NCBI GenBank assembly: GCA_958450365.1
Contig: CAUEEP010000909.1
Location: 865,001 to 929,000 of the forward strand
DNA: 64,000 nucleotides
Source: Mesorhabditis belari
Lineage: Eukaryota; Nematoda; Chromadorea; Rhabditida; Rhabditidae
Reading direction: 5' to 3'
The translations under genes and the position numbers were made by a program. Of this stretch, positions 34,827 to 45,856 are shown piece by piece. The notes beneath the pieces were generated by a model, which was not told the origin of the DNA, searched no databases, and saw only the letters and a list, made by a program, of their open reading frames with translations. Positions within the stretch are counted from its first letter, which is position 1. Each line of letters begins with the position of its first letter.

Positions 34827-35056
34827 CCGATTGATATCCTTTGTAAGTAAAACTTTAAAACTGTTTAATCAATATGACAAAAAAACGTGATCGAATCGCA
34901 GACAAAAATCACAATTTCTCTTCACAGATGCACCCAACTAGAACAGATAAATAATATAAATCATTTTGATTGAAGAAATTAAAATTAAAAATAAATAAAT
35001 AAGTAGCATAAAAGCGTGCAAATAAATAAAGCAACAAATCTTTGAACTGGGCTATT

Positions 35057-38000
35057 TTAATGGTGAGGTTTTGTGATCGCCTTTGTTGTAGCTTTTGGCT
35101 CAATACTGTAAATGTTTTTTATTAGAGAAAAAGGTAATTTAGTCTATTTTTATAGAGTTAATTATTGTAAATCTTTTTTGTTTACCATCTTTCGTTCTTG
35201 AAAATCACATTCGCTGGTGTGAATGGTGGTGGATGATTCCCTCCAAGCTCCCCGATCTTTCTCTCAACCTAAAATAAAACAGTTTTGGATCTGCATCCGT
35301 TTTTGCTTTATCTTTACTTTTATAATTGTCTTTATTTTAGCATGTTAAGTGAAATGAAGAATAAAAGAATGTTCGTGAGCAAACTAGGCATTCGTTTCAG
35401 CCTAAGAACTTTCTCTACAAGTCTTGGATTTTACAGATCTCGTATGGCTTGCCAATTTTATTTAGCTATTTAGCCGTTTACCTCCTCCAACTCAATCAAA
35501 AGACACGTTTGTTGTGTGTGCGGATCGAGAGCCTCCATTTGTCGATCAGCTATCAACAATTCCACTCTCAACTGCTCGCTTTCCACTGATGACGACGGTC
35601 CACTAACTTCAATTAATCGCTCCTGAAGGAAGTTTTATAGCCCTTCTTTAGCTTTAATAACCTTGACATCGACAATTTTATCGAGAGTCTGCGAAACGAA
35701 ATGCTGTGCACCTCCAGCAATCATCGGGATTTCGATCGGCCGAATGATACGAGTTGGCAGTTGTTGGATTGGATTGGCTGAGGGTGGTAATGGAGAAGTA
35801 ATAGTAACTAAAGTGTTGTACTAGAAGCTATTTTACAAATCTAGAAGTTCAATTTTGATAAAATACTATACCATGAGGCGTAATCATGCTAGCAGTGATC
35901 GGTTGTCGAATCGCGTCTTTCACTGTCATACTTGAGCAATCCGCTTGCACAGTGGCCATGATTGGGGAACCTCCCGGTGGGATTCTCAGCTGAATATTCT
36001 GATTGTTTAAAAATTTTGCATCATAGTAGCTAGTCACGGGACTTACAGTTGGTATGAAGTTTGGCAAATCTCCCTCAGTGTTACACGAGAAAACATTGCA
36101 GGGGACAGATGGGAGATCCAACGAGACATTTCCATTGTTTCTGAAAAATCGAAAATTATTTCAGCTTCTATCCGGCGATATTCTAAGATTTATTTGTTAT
36201 CTAGTTTCTCACTTACATAGGAATGATTCCGATGAATGACGGATGTCGATGAGAATCATCAAGAACACTGCTGGCTACAGTGTAAGATACGTGCCCTCTT
36301 CCATCACCCTCTTCCCCTTCTTCATCCAACGATGACAATGGGGCAAGTCGGCTAAAAACGGATTTCTCCGTCAGTACTCTAATAGAAACCCATCCCATAG
36401 GAGCGTCGCGTAGTTTAAGTTTACCCTCAAACAAACGCTCATATCTCGATTCCAGTACGTTTGTTTCTGCGCGCTCAGGTATCAAATTAAAGTAGAGACG
36501 ATGGGTGATTTTTTGAGATATAACACGTATTTTTAAATTTAATCAGCGCTTAGAAAAAATGATTGAAAAATGATGATATTTGATGAAAAATCGGCTTTTT
36601 TTGCTTTTACAAAACTTGGGTGTTCTCCATTTCAAAATTAGCCTTATTCTATCTACGTTTCACAAGAAACTAGATAATTTTTGCATATAATAAACATTAA
36701 AAAACATATGACTCCATATGACTATTTATGGCGTGCCAGATGACTTGCAATTGTGCGCGCGAACAAAGAACACCCAAGTTGGTCAAAGAAAAAAAAGCAA
36801 AAAAGAAAAGATGAAGGTGGAGTCGAACGGGAGAATGTTCGCTTCCCAGGCTAACCCACTACCACTCGGGCCCTCGGCCACTACCACTTTTGAAAGGCCT
36901 TTGCGAAACTAAGTTATCATAATTTGACCTTGAGTTCGAAAATGCCTTGTAAAACTTTAAACTCATATAACTTTTGATAGGGTAGCGCATCGCTAAAACT
37001 GAAACCATATTCGGAATCAGCGTGAAATCCTGCGTCGAATGGTATATAGCACATGCCATTTGACCACCTTGTCCACTTGCCCTTCCCTTATTAGACTATG
37101 CGACGCTCCTATAGGGGGCTTCTATTAGAATATTTACGGTATCATCAATACGATCAATCAACTCACTTCAAAATCTCAATCCTTTTCAAATGCAGCAATT
37201 CTGTTTCATCGCCTGAAGTCTTTTCAAACGAGTGATCCATTGGTGGAGGGATCTGAAAGAAGCAAATTGGAGAGTTTAGGAAAATCAAACCATCATCGGG
37301 ATTGTTTGAACAAAGTTTATCGGTTGTGGGGAGAGGACTTGGATTTGTGAAGGGCCTGACCAGTAAAGACCCGGAGTCGGAGCATTGGGCGGGTATTCAG
37401 CCATCGGTACTCTAAAAAAACGATTGGATAAAAAGAACAAGATTATGTTTAGACTTTCAAAGTGTCCCCTTGCCCACTCAGCTGAATATCTTCTAGTTTC
37501 GTGGGGAATTTCAAACAAAAGGGGGCAGCGAGGAAAAATCTTTTAGGAAAATCGGCGGGACTTCGTAGCTTTCGTAGCTGCCCCGTTTGTTTGAATTTTT
37601 CCACAAAATTAAAAGATATTCGACTAGAGCTTAGGGGGACACTTTGAAAGTATAATTATGATGACAAGTGACTTATTTAGCAACTTACTGCTGTATCCAC
37701 GGTATTTGTTGTGTTATTTGCGGGAGGATGAGATGAGTGCCGGGCGGTGGTGGTGGTTGTGATGGAGGGACTCGTCCGTTCCAAAGGGGTGGTGGTTGCA
37801 TCTTAAAACTTGAGATCAATCAATAAATCTTTAGCCATTTTACCAGGACAATTGGTGGTGGAATTGCCGGGCCAAGTGGGATGGTTCTGTCGATCGGAAT
37901 TGGTACACCAGGAGCACCCATTTGCATTATCATTGACATCATTGGGGGTTCTAAAATGATGAATTTAGGTTTTTTTCGCTTGAATTGTGTCAATTTTGAG

Positions 38001-41000
38001 GAAAAGTGATAATGATTTTATTTGTTTTATCTTAGGTAAAGTTGTAAATACCTTGCTGAGACATTGGTGGTGGTTGAGTGGGAATTTGAACAAATGGAGC
38101 TGCCGGAAGCATCGGATTCATTGTCATGCCTTGCATTTCCTAGAGCAAACTTGCTTTGTGGTGAAGCTTTTCCTACCGTAATGAGATGATGTTGTTGATT
38201 TTGATATGGAAATCCGTTCATCGGTATATTTTGTAGTGAAGGTGGTGGACCATTCATTCCCCTCGCAATGAGTGGTGGCGGGCCATCTCTTCTCAATTCG
38301 TGGGGTGAATGGGCAAAGCCACAAGAATCTCCTCTTCCACAAACTTCCCCAGAGGCTGTTTCTCTAAAATTTGGCACAATTGTTATATTTCTCAAATATT
38401 TCTGGAAAAGGCTTGCTCAAATATTTCTCACAAGGAAAGTACGAGTCAAGCTGGCCTTTTGACTCGAGACCAAGTCCATCTTACAGGGTCGGCCATGGAG
38501 ATCTCAATTCCGTTTTTAGTTTTTGCAGAACGCTTCACAAACGCAAGGCATTTGGCATAGACTGTGTACGCAAACCTACCGCTGATAGCTACATTTCGGA
38601 CTCCTTAAGAAGCTGTCACACGCCCCGTAACGACTGCTTCGGTGGTCTAATGAATAGACTGCTAGACTACCGAAACTATTATATTTTTTGCCCTCAATTT
38701 CGAGCCCCACTTTCGCCAAACTTTTTCGCTTTTCTAAAAAACTGTCTTCCTACGTAATTGCAATGAATAAGAGAGTTGAATTTTGCGCACTTGAAGCCTT
38801 CAGAAATGTTGCAACAAATATTAAATTTTTCAATACTTACCTGGCAACAAATGTTAAATTTTTTAGACTTATCTGCTGATTCTGATACTTTGGAAGGTTT
38901 CAGCTCTTGTAAATTATTTGTCGAAGTTACGGAACGCGGTGTATAAAAGTCGTGCCAATAATTCAATCAAATACGTAAGGAAACAGTTTTTTAAAAATGT
39001 TTGGCAAGAGTGGAACTCGAACTTGAGGGGAAAATATGCTCCATGTTCGGTAGTCTAGCAGACTATCTACTAGACCACCGAAGCAGTTGTTCAGGGAGCT
39101 TGTGACAGCTTCTTAACGAGTCCGAAATTTAGATATCAGCTATAGGTTTGCGTCAAGACTTTAGCGTAAACAGTCTATGCCAAATGTCTCTGAATTTGCG
39201 AAGCGTTCTGCAAAAACTAAAAACGGATTCGAGATCCCCATGGCCGACTCTATAAGATGGACTCGGTCTCGAATCAAAAGGCCAGCTAGACACGGTACCT
39301 CGAAAGCCAATCAAAATTTTACCTGCACATTTTCGTCTTGAAATGATTGTTGTTTGTGGGCATCCTCCTATTATTGTTCGTACTCTGACTTCCCGTTGAT
39401 CTCCTCGAGTAATCTTTTAACTCGGTTCATCTCGTAATCACATCAGAACTCTTTTTTTACCGACAGAATCTTCATGTTTTTTTTATTTAATAAATTTTTT
39501 TTTTTTCAATCTCAATTCATTATCTTTTTTTTCTTTAAAAGTCATCATCGTCGAGTTGAAACTTAATGAAATTTTAAATTCCAATTAAATCAGCTAACCT
39601 GAAATTTTCTCAAAGATTTGCAAAGCTGCAATGAAAGGCTCTTTGTGTTCATCAGAAATTCCTCTTGAGCTTGTTTTCAATTCTTCGATTCCTTGAGCAA
39701 ATTGATTGGGGGTTGTAGTAAGTTTAGTTAGCAAATTAGTTATTTGTAATAAGTCCTACTCCAACGATCAGGCGATATTCGAATGATTATTTCCATATAG
39801 GGGGCATCTTGGACCCGCATCCACCGCCATTCCCACGATTTGCGTATCGTGTTCTCGTCGAAGAGCCTCGTAAGTTCTGAAAGTTAGAAGTCGTTTCAAA
39901 CGAAATTAAACTCTACTCAACGATGACTTGACTTGTTTACCATAAAAATGCCTCATACAGCCACTCACCGAAACTCCTCTTTCAACTGCATCAACGAGCT
40001 CTCCCCTTCCCTCTTTATCACATTGAAACAAGAAGCTCGATAAAGTAGTTGAACAACATGTCCGACACACGTTTTTGATACCTAAAATAGTATAGATATA
40101 GTCGAAAAGCTGGACGAAACCTGTGGATAATCTTCGCTTAAAGTTTGCACTATGTACATGACAAGAGTCTTCCTCGCAATGAGAGCACCCTTGCTGAGAG
40201 TGAGAAGGATCAATTTGAGTACATCCTCTTGCATAGCTGAAAAGGAAATTCAAATGCGGAGTTTGTTTTAAACCTGGCCCTAAAAATTGGCATCCTCGAG
40301 ATCGGACGGTTGTCCAGAGTTGAGTGGAGAGACTGTGAGAGGCTTGTTGCTGAAGGAGTTGCTCGGAGATTATTCTCTCAGCCAAAGCACGGAGGGTTCT
40401 CATCAGCTAAAATAGAGTATACGTTTAAGCAAATAAGGCTTTTAAGTTTTCAAATTTTGCAGATTTGCCAATCCGGCACCTTTTGATAAGTAATGGAACC
40501 TTCAAGAACCAATCCCCACCTTTAGTCTACAATTCGATTCAACAATCTGAGCACATAACACAGAGACCAATTTTCGTTGAATCGTTCGGCTGAGTAGCTG
40601 AATTTTATGTTGATTATTTGATATATTGACTATTGAGTTTATATTTTTGAGTATTGATTATTTATATTGATTACCAGCAGTTTTCAGCTGCTAACACAGC
40701 TGAAAACTGCTGCGGGTTGAGGTCTCACGTAAATTTATGAACCTTGTTGTTGTCTCAATCGATAATCACATTGTCTTTATAAGCAGGAATCTTGCTGGAC
40801 AGTTGAGGCTGAACGTAGTCGGGGATCCATTTATCTCATTTATTCAAGTTGTTTTAAACCCATTCCTATAGTTAGCTCATCCCAAATATGGGAATCGCCA
40901 GGGAAAATCGCGCGGAGGTTTAGGAACACTCTCTCCCCTGATCCAGATCCCGAAATTGACTTTCCAACAATTAAAATCTATTTTGAAAAGAAAAACAAAA

Positions 41001-42095
41001 CAAATTTTCTCGGAGGTGGACCGAACCCACGATCCCTCTTTCCCAGTCTCGCTTGAGAGATGCGCGCTCTAACCACTCGGCCATCTGCGCGCAGAGAAGT
41101 TAGGCAACATAGGGCTCAGCTAGTTTTGCATTTTTTTGACTTTTTAAAAAAATCGGTTCGATGAATTTTCTTGATTTTTTGCGGGCGAAATCAGCATAAA
41201 ATTTCCTATCGAACAAAAAAACTGCATCTCTAAATTCGATCTGAGCGTCGAGGAGAGTGCCTGTGACAGACAGACGGACAGACAGACTTCCCTTCTGCTG
41301 TAGATTTTCTTTACCTCACTCCACACACTGCCCCCTCTCTCCGAATTCGCCCTTCTCATGTAAGAAGCGAGGCCCAAAAGATGTTTCTCACAACTCGAGA
41401 TTGCTGTTGATGGAAGTTCTTTGCCTAAAAATATTCAATCAACTCTTTTTAAGTTAAACATTGATCAAATATTTATCTTACCATATTTCTTCAACAGATT
41501 TTTGATCTGTTGTGAGGCTTCTTTTTGAACGCCGACGACTGAGAGGATTGCAGAATTGGTGGGAAGCTCGCGGATTGGATACCCGTTTTCTGCCTAAATT
41601 AAAATTTCTAGATAATTAAATAGATAGGTTTAGTGAAGCAATTCGTGTAAATCTCAACAAAATACCTCATCAATTGGGCAATTTGATCCAGAGATTGCAA
41701 GGGCACAAACTCGACAGAAAACATGACCGCAAGAGGTGGAAATTGGTGCACGGGTTTCGGAGAAAAGCTGAAAAATTAAATAAAATTTGGATAAAAGCTT
41801 GGATTTAGCTTTGTAAGCGTAAAGAATTTTAATTCAGCAAGAAATCCTCTTTGCTATCTTTTAGACAAAATCTTTAGACGAAACCATAAAGCTCTTTGTT
41901 TAAGGCTGTTTGGTTTCAAAAGCTATGCAGTAAAATATTTTAACTAGTAAAGTATAGATAGATTCATTTACTTTAGTTTGATAGCGTTTTGTAAAACTAA
42001 GATCTTTAGCTAAACATTTTAAAATCTCTCACCTGATTACACACGGGACAGCAAAGGATCTCCGACCAGGCTTGTCCCTGTGTAGATGGAGCCAT
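35057..42095 (-). CDS. rle-1: Roquin/RLE-1-like RING E3 ligase and RNA-binding protein
   Basis: RING, ROQ and CCCH architecture of roquin proteins (RLE-1 in C. elegans), which combine ubiquitin ligase and stem-loop RNA-binding roles. Exon 1 (42033-42095) starts [10 protein letters not shown] and carries LCCPVC; the RING continues with [15 protein letters not shown] and NCPIDE. The ROQ region follows: [85 protein letters not shown], and [13 protein letters not shown]. The CCCH finger is KMC then [12 protein letters not shown] (C-x8-C-x5-C-x3-H) and is split by an intron holding two inverted repeats. Pro/Met-rich exons and a conserved C-terminal helical region ([21 protein letters not shown]) end at 35057. 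The frame is not clean near 39770-39830. The longest introns contain tRNA-tailed repeats. Confidence 0.88.
36813..37070 (-). repeat. tRNA-tailed repeat unit d
   Basis: Leader ATTCGACGCAGGATTTCACG, GCTGATTCCGAATATGG, AGTTTTAGCGATGC. The 3' module has GTGGCCGAG and CCGAGTGGTAG (a partly duplicated A box) and B box CGTTCGACTCC. It lies inside a roquin intron on the same strand as the gene. Confidence 0.75.
38449..38721 (+). repeat. tRNA-tailed repeat unit e
   Basis: Starts AGCTGGCCTTTTGACTCGAG. It contains CCGTTTTTAGTTTTTGCAGA, then GCTTCGGTGGTCTAATGAAT (A-box region) and a weak B box TTTCGAGCCCC. It forms an inverted pair with unit f, about 280 bp apart, both inside the roquin intron that splits the CCCH finger. 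Confidence 0.75.
39003..39287 (-). repeat. tRNA-tailed repeat unit f
   Basis: Inverse of unit e along almost its full length. The 3' module GCTTCGGTGGTCTAGTAGAT and B box AAGTTCGAGTTCC are better preserved than in e. A class-II-like variable arm sits between the two boxes. Confidence 0.75.
40675..40712. repeat. Perfect 16-bp hairpin in roquin intron
   Basis: CAGCAGTTTTCAGCTG and its exact inverse are separated by six bases (CTAACA). It is intronic; no flanking target-site duplication was seen. Confidence 0.8.
41006..41290 (-). repeat. tRNA-tailed repeat unit g (Leu/Ser-like)
   Basis: The best tRNA-like module of the family: GCAGATGGCCGAGTGGTTAG, an anticodon-arm-like TCTCTCAAGCGAGA (CAA in the loop), and B box GTGGGTTCGGTCC. 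The 3' acceptor strand does not pair with the 5' strand. The leader at 41180-41220 keeps GAAATTTTATGCTGAT, a diverged version of the family core. Confidence 0.65.
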
Positions 42096-42589
42096 CGATG
42101 ATCCCGACTCCACCGATCAATCCCATCCACAAACTGATGAATTTAGTTGATAAATTGTTGCATTTCTTGTTGAATTCAATTTGTCTATGGTTTCTTCCTT
42201 GTCTGTCTGAAAAATGTTCAGTCTTTTGGATGAGGAAGCCACAATTTGGGAGTGTTGAAAGGAGTGGGACGTACTTTTGTTCTTAAATACTGAAGTTTTG
42301 CTTGCGAAATAGCTATGCTTCCGGAGCAACAAATGCAAAAAATAAGTTTAGAAATGGCTGTTCTGATAATTAGAACTTGATTTTAAAGTTTTCAGCAATT
42401 ACACCTTGTTTTGCAGCTGTACTCTTTACAATTTGTTTGGAGACATAAAAGATCTTGAATGCAAGAAAATAAGTAGAGCAATTTATTAGTACGAATACAA
42501 ATTCAAAGGAAAGTTAAAAAGCAAAGAGCATTTGAGACATTTTCACAAGGTTTCACGGCAACGAACGAAGAGAATGAATGAAAAAGGTA
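42096..42589. other. 5' flank of roquin gene
   Basis: Contains the likely 5' UTR. A splice-acceptor-like TTTCAG lies near 42210 on the minus strand, a candidate trans-splice or UTR junction. No separate gene was recognised. Confidence 0.35.
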
Positions 42590-43117
42590 TTAGGTTGATG
42601 CAAAAGTCTTTTCGTTTTTTTCGTACTTCTGTTAAAAAGTAACAAATTCACCAATTAATCTATAGTTTGCTCTATAAAAAAAGTGTTTTTTTGTTCAATT
42701 TCCATCTTTTTAAATCAATTTCGGTTCACTTTCAAGCAAATTCGAGAGTGAAAAACGCCTTTTTCGTAAAAATCTATAAAAAACTCTACGGAAAAATTGG
42801 CTGAATGAATTTCTCTGAAATTTTGGCGAAATATCAAACTTTTTTTCTCTATCTTTTATCTATTGACACAAAGATAGGTTTTCTTTAGCTATCTTTAGCT
42901 AAGGTGTCTAAACCGCATCATCGAGTTAGCCCTTTTTGACTACCCGACTTCATACTCTCAAGAAAATCCAGGCATTAAATATTTTTAAACCCGTTTTAAT
43001 GTTATTTTGCAGAAAAATAATTGGTTTTTCTAATGAAATCAACCGTAGTTTAATTGGTGCATTTGTTGGCTTGAAACGGCAGACGAAAAGGAACAAAAAG
43101 ACTTATGCATCAACCTA
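42590..43117. mobile_element. 520-bp mariner-like MITE, copy 2
   Basis: Opposite orientation to the copy at 10352-10873, with ends TAGGTTGATGCAAAAGTC and GACTTATGCATCAACCTA. The two copies are alike throughout, so both inserted recently or were homogenised. Confidence 0.85.
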
Positions 43118-43466
43118 ATAGAAAAAAAGCTAACGCTTTTGTCTTTTGTATTGATTCTTACCTGGAATTGGATTGGATCACTAATAGACACTTCTGTCCG
43201 GGACAACTGGATCCACACATCTCTTCTCTTCTCTCGATTCATCAACGGATGGAATCCACTGGATAGAGGAAAACTGAAGATTCTACTTTCGGATCAATTT
43301 CGGTCCAAATTTTCAATCCAATTTCGGTATAGATACCCATCAAATGTTGAAATTACTCTCAAAATATCGTACAGAAAATTGTGCCGTTTTACGGTTTAAT
43401 TTTGAAAAAATAATTAAAGTCAATAGAATTTTTTCTTAGGCAAATTATTTCTTTAGTGTTAGTGCA
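43118..43466. other. Spacer with possible unassigned minus-strand exon
   Basis: Minus-strand 43158-43233 reads MNREKRRDVWIQLSRTEVSI and on into a consensus GTAAGA donor. It has no recognisable family and could be an upstream exon of the roquin locus or chance. Confidence 0.25.
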
Positions 43467-43980
43467 CTGGGTTTGAAAGCTGGATTCTTATTTGTGTTTG
43501 CACTTTGTGTTTTGAGCAATCTTAATCTCGGCTCAACTTTCCAAGTTTTCAGCTCAATATACTTTCATCTGAAAATTAGGAAATTCTCAGGCACTTCCTG
43601 CACAGCACATTAAGATCTTATCAAACTAATTTTCAGACCGATCGGCCTACATCTTTTGAAACGTGAAATAGATCAAGCTGAAGTCAGAAAATGTTAGTTT
43701 TAGTTCAAAGTTTGTCTACACAGACGGCAATGCGAATCGATGGTCATCGTCACAGATTAACGATACCTTTTCTTTAATTAATACCGTAACTCAATGTTCA
43801 TGTTCAGATGTAACGCAACCAAGTTGCACTTGTTGTGTTAAAGAAAGTTGTCTAGGCCACAAATTGTTGAAGGTAGCGTGTCAAGTAACTTTTGAGTGGA
43901 TTCCTGTAGAGTCTAGAGCACTGGAATTATTGTGTAGCCTTATTCCTTCTGATCGATGTGCAGCATTTGAGAACAATTAA
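43467..43980 (+). CDS. Small cysteine-rich secreted protein, 5' exon missing
   Basis: Three joinable exons. The first (about 43467-43549) encodes a signal-peptide-like GLKAGFLFVFALCVLSNLNL. The second (43637-43662) encodes TDRPTSFET. The third starts after TTTTAG at 43704 and ends at the stop 43978-43980. A 41-bp intron between the second and third joins them in frame (SKFVYTDGNANRW). The third exon contains a cysteine cluster: TQCSCSDV, PSCTCCVKESC, then VACQ, LLCSL, SDRC. An AATAAA lies about 15 bp after the stop. No ATG was found in frame, so an upstream exon is needed. Family not recognised. Confidence 0.5.
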
Positions 43981-44244
43981 TGCTATTTTTTTTAATAAAT
44001 AATTGATATTTATATCGCAAGTGCGAATTACAACATCCGGGTCGAACACAATTAACATAAAGTTAATCAAGCAACAACACAAACAACAACAATCAAACAA
44101 TAGCCCCGTCTCCCATTTTTGGCTCTAGCAAGTCTAGTGTAGTCTAGCTCTAGCAAAATGAAAGATGGGGCTAAAATCACCAGATTTTAAATACCGCCGC
44201 GTGTTGCCCGATCACTTGCACGGAACCACGACAAAACGCCAGTC

Positions 44245-44251
44245 TATAAAA
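44245..44251 (+). promoter_or_regulatory. TATA box of small secreted peptide gene 1
   Basis: TATAAAA lies about 105 bp upstream of the ATG at 44355. Most nematode genes lack an obvious TATA box; inducible small-peptide genes often have one. Confidence 0.4.
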
Positions 44252-44354
44252 GAGTCAGCAAAATGGAATCTTTCACATATTTCAAGGTTATTCTCTGTTT
44301 ACGATTTCAATTTTGAAAGTCGATTTAGTTTAAGATATTCGACAGGAATTTATA

Positions 44355-44786
44355 ATGCAGCTGTTCCGAGTGATCTTCCTTCTCTGTCTCCTGTTTGCAA
44401 TGGGCACAGCAACGTATGATTCGAAAAAGAATTCGACTTGAATCTAAATTGATCTAAACCTTGTATAGTACTCTACTTAAATCAATGGAAAATTAGCTTA
44501 ATTTATCGTTACAACAATAAATGATCTAATTGTTCAGGATGCGACGAATCAACGGAAATCGTGTGCGAAGGGGGCTTACCGGTAAGAATTTTTCGCGATT
44601 TTGAAAAGTTACTTTAGAAAAATACCATAATGTATCCATATTCTTGAAAATGAATTCTCTTTTTACCATTCTTTCAGAAGATTTTTACAAATTCCAGATG
44701 GTAAATGCACACAGGAGCAGTTCAACAGCGGAAAGTGCACTGAAAACGATAACTCTGATGGCACAACGCAATGCGAATGCGAATAA
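44355..44786 (+). CDS. Small secreted four-cysteine peptide, copy 1
   Basis: Three exons (44355-44413, 44538-44581, 44698-44786) encode 63 residues. The signal peptide MQLFRVIFLLCLLFAMGTA is followed by a basic propeptide with a furin-type site NRVRR. The mature part has four cysteines in the order C-x(n)-C-x(n)-C-x-C: DGKCTQ, SGKCTE and QCECE. Exon 3 is exactly as long (89 nt) as in the neighbouring paralogue. An AATAAA follows the stop. The build fits a secreted defence or signalling peptide; the function is inferred only from size, signal and cysteines. Confidence 0.8.
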
Positions 44787-45251
44787 ATGAAAGATATACA
44801 ATAAAACTTTTGATTCATGCAGTAACAAAAGCAAAGTTCATCTTGGCAATACCCATTTATCTACAGATACAAGAATCCATCACGGAACTTCAAAAGAACT
44901 CCTAGAAATTCTTTCCACGTTCTTTTCTTTCCTTTCTAGAAATTCTTTGAAACGAACGAATTCATTGGCTTATTTACAATCAGTTTACAATTCGATCTAG
45001 ATTTCTTTTTTGGTCTAACATCAAATTTTCAATCGGGAAGTAGAAATTGACAAATCCAACAAATTTTCTTTACTCTTGGGAGCTATCTCAGCAAGGCCGT
45101 TCACTAAAAAAAATTGAAAAATTGAAAAAGTGAGCCAGCAAAACAGAACGGGTGCCATAAAAGATTTAGCGAAAAACGAATTCTCTTTTTTTACCTCTTT
45201 ATCTAAAATTTGATAGATTTTTGTTTTAAAAAAACTTTATAGATTTGAGGG

Positions 45252-45652
45252 ATGAAGCTGTTTTGTGCAATTTTCCTCATCTGTCTCCTACTGTCAACAT
45301 CGGAGGCAATGTCCAGGTAAAAAAGCTGAAAAAAACTACATATTAGTGAAATTGATTACTTTTGTCTTCATTTGATCTGAAAGTTCCTGAAGTTTATTGA
45401 TTTGTTCAGGAGAGACCGTCGATCCCCATTGAGCCACCGAGTCGTGCGGGGCGCGACTTTTGGTGAGAATTTTGTGATGAGAAAACTTAGCCAAACTGAT
45501 TTTACTGATTACTGCGATAGCTGACAGTTTGAATCAAATTTCTGAATTCATATTCTTTTCCAGATCGCCCATGCACCATACCGCAGCTCAAAAGTGGAAA
45601 ATGCACAGAAGTGGAGAAATCAAATGGAAGATCGAAATGTGAATGCAATTAG
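45252..45652 (+). CDS. Small secreted four-cysteine peptide, copy 2
   Basis: Tandem paralogue of the previous gene. Exons 45252-45316, 45410-45462 and 45564-45652 encode 68 residues. Signal peptide MKLFCAIFLICLLLSTSEA, basic propeptide MSRRDRRSPLSHRVVRG, mature part with DRPCTI, SGKCTE and KCECN. The cysteine spacing, the SGKCTE block and the intron phases are shared with copy 1, while the propeptides differ, as expected if only the mature domain is under strong constraint. AATAAA lies just after the stop. Confidence 0.8.
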
Positions 45653-45856
45653 GAAAAGCAAAAAGAAATGTTGCCTATTTTTGACAAATTGAATAAAGTT
45701 TAGAACTAAGATTTATTTCAATCCTCTTTAAATATTTCAAACACAGATTCCTGAAGCATTTCGATAAGAAAGTGGGCATTTCCAATCTGAAATTGAATTA
45801 TACAATTGACTCCAAGGTACAATTGAATTATACAATTGGCTAGATACTGTATACTA

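Noticed and set aside
34571..41093. Candidate functional tRNA-Ser and tRNA-Leu genes on the minus strand
   Set aside because: A and B boxes are good, but the acceptor stems do not pair and the modules are tails of a dispersed repeat, so I treat them as tRNA-like parts of that repeat.
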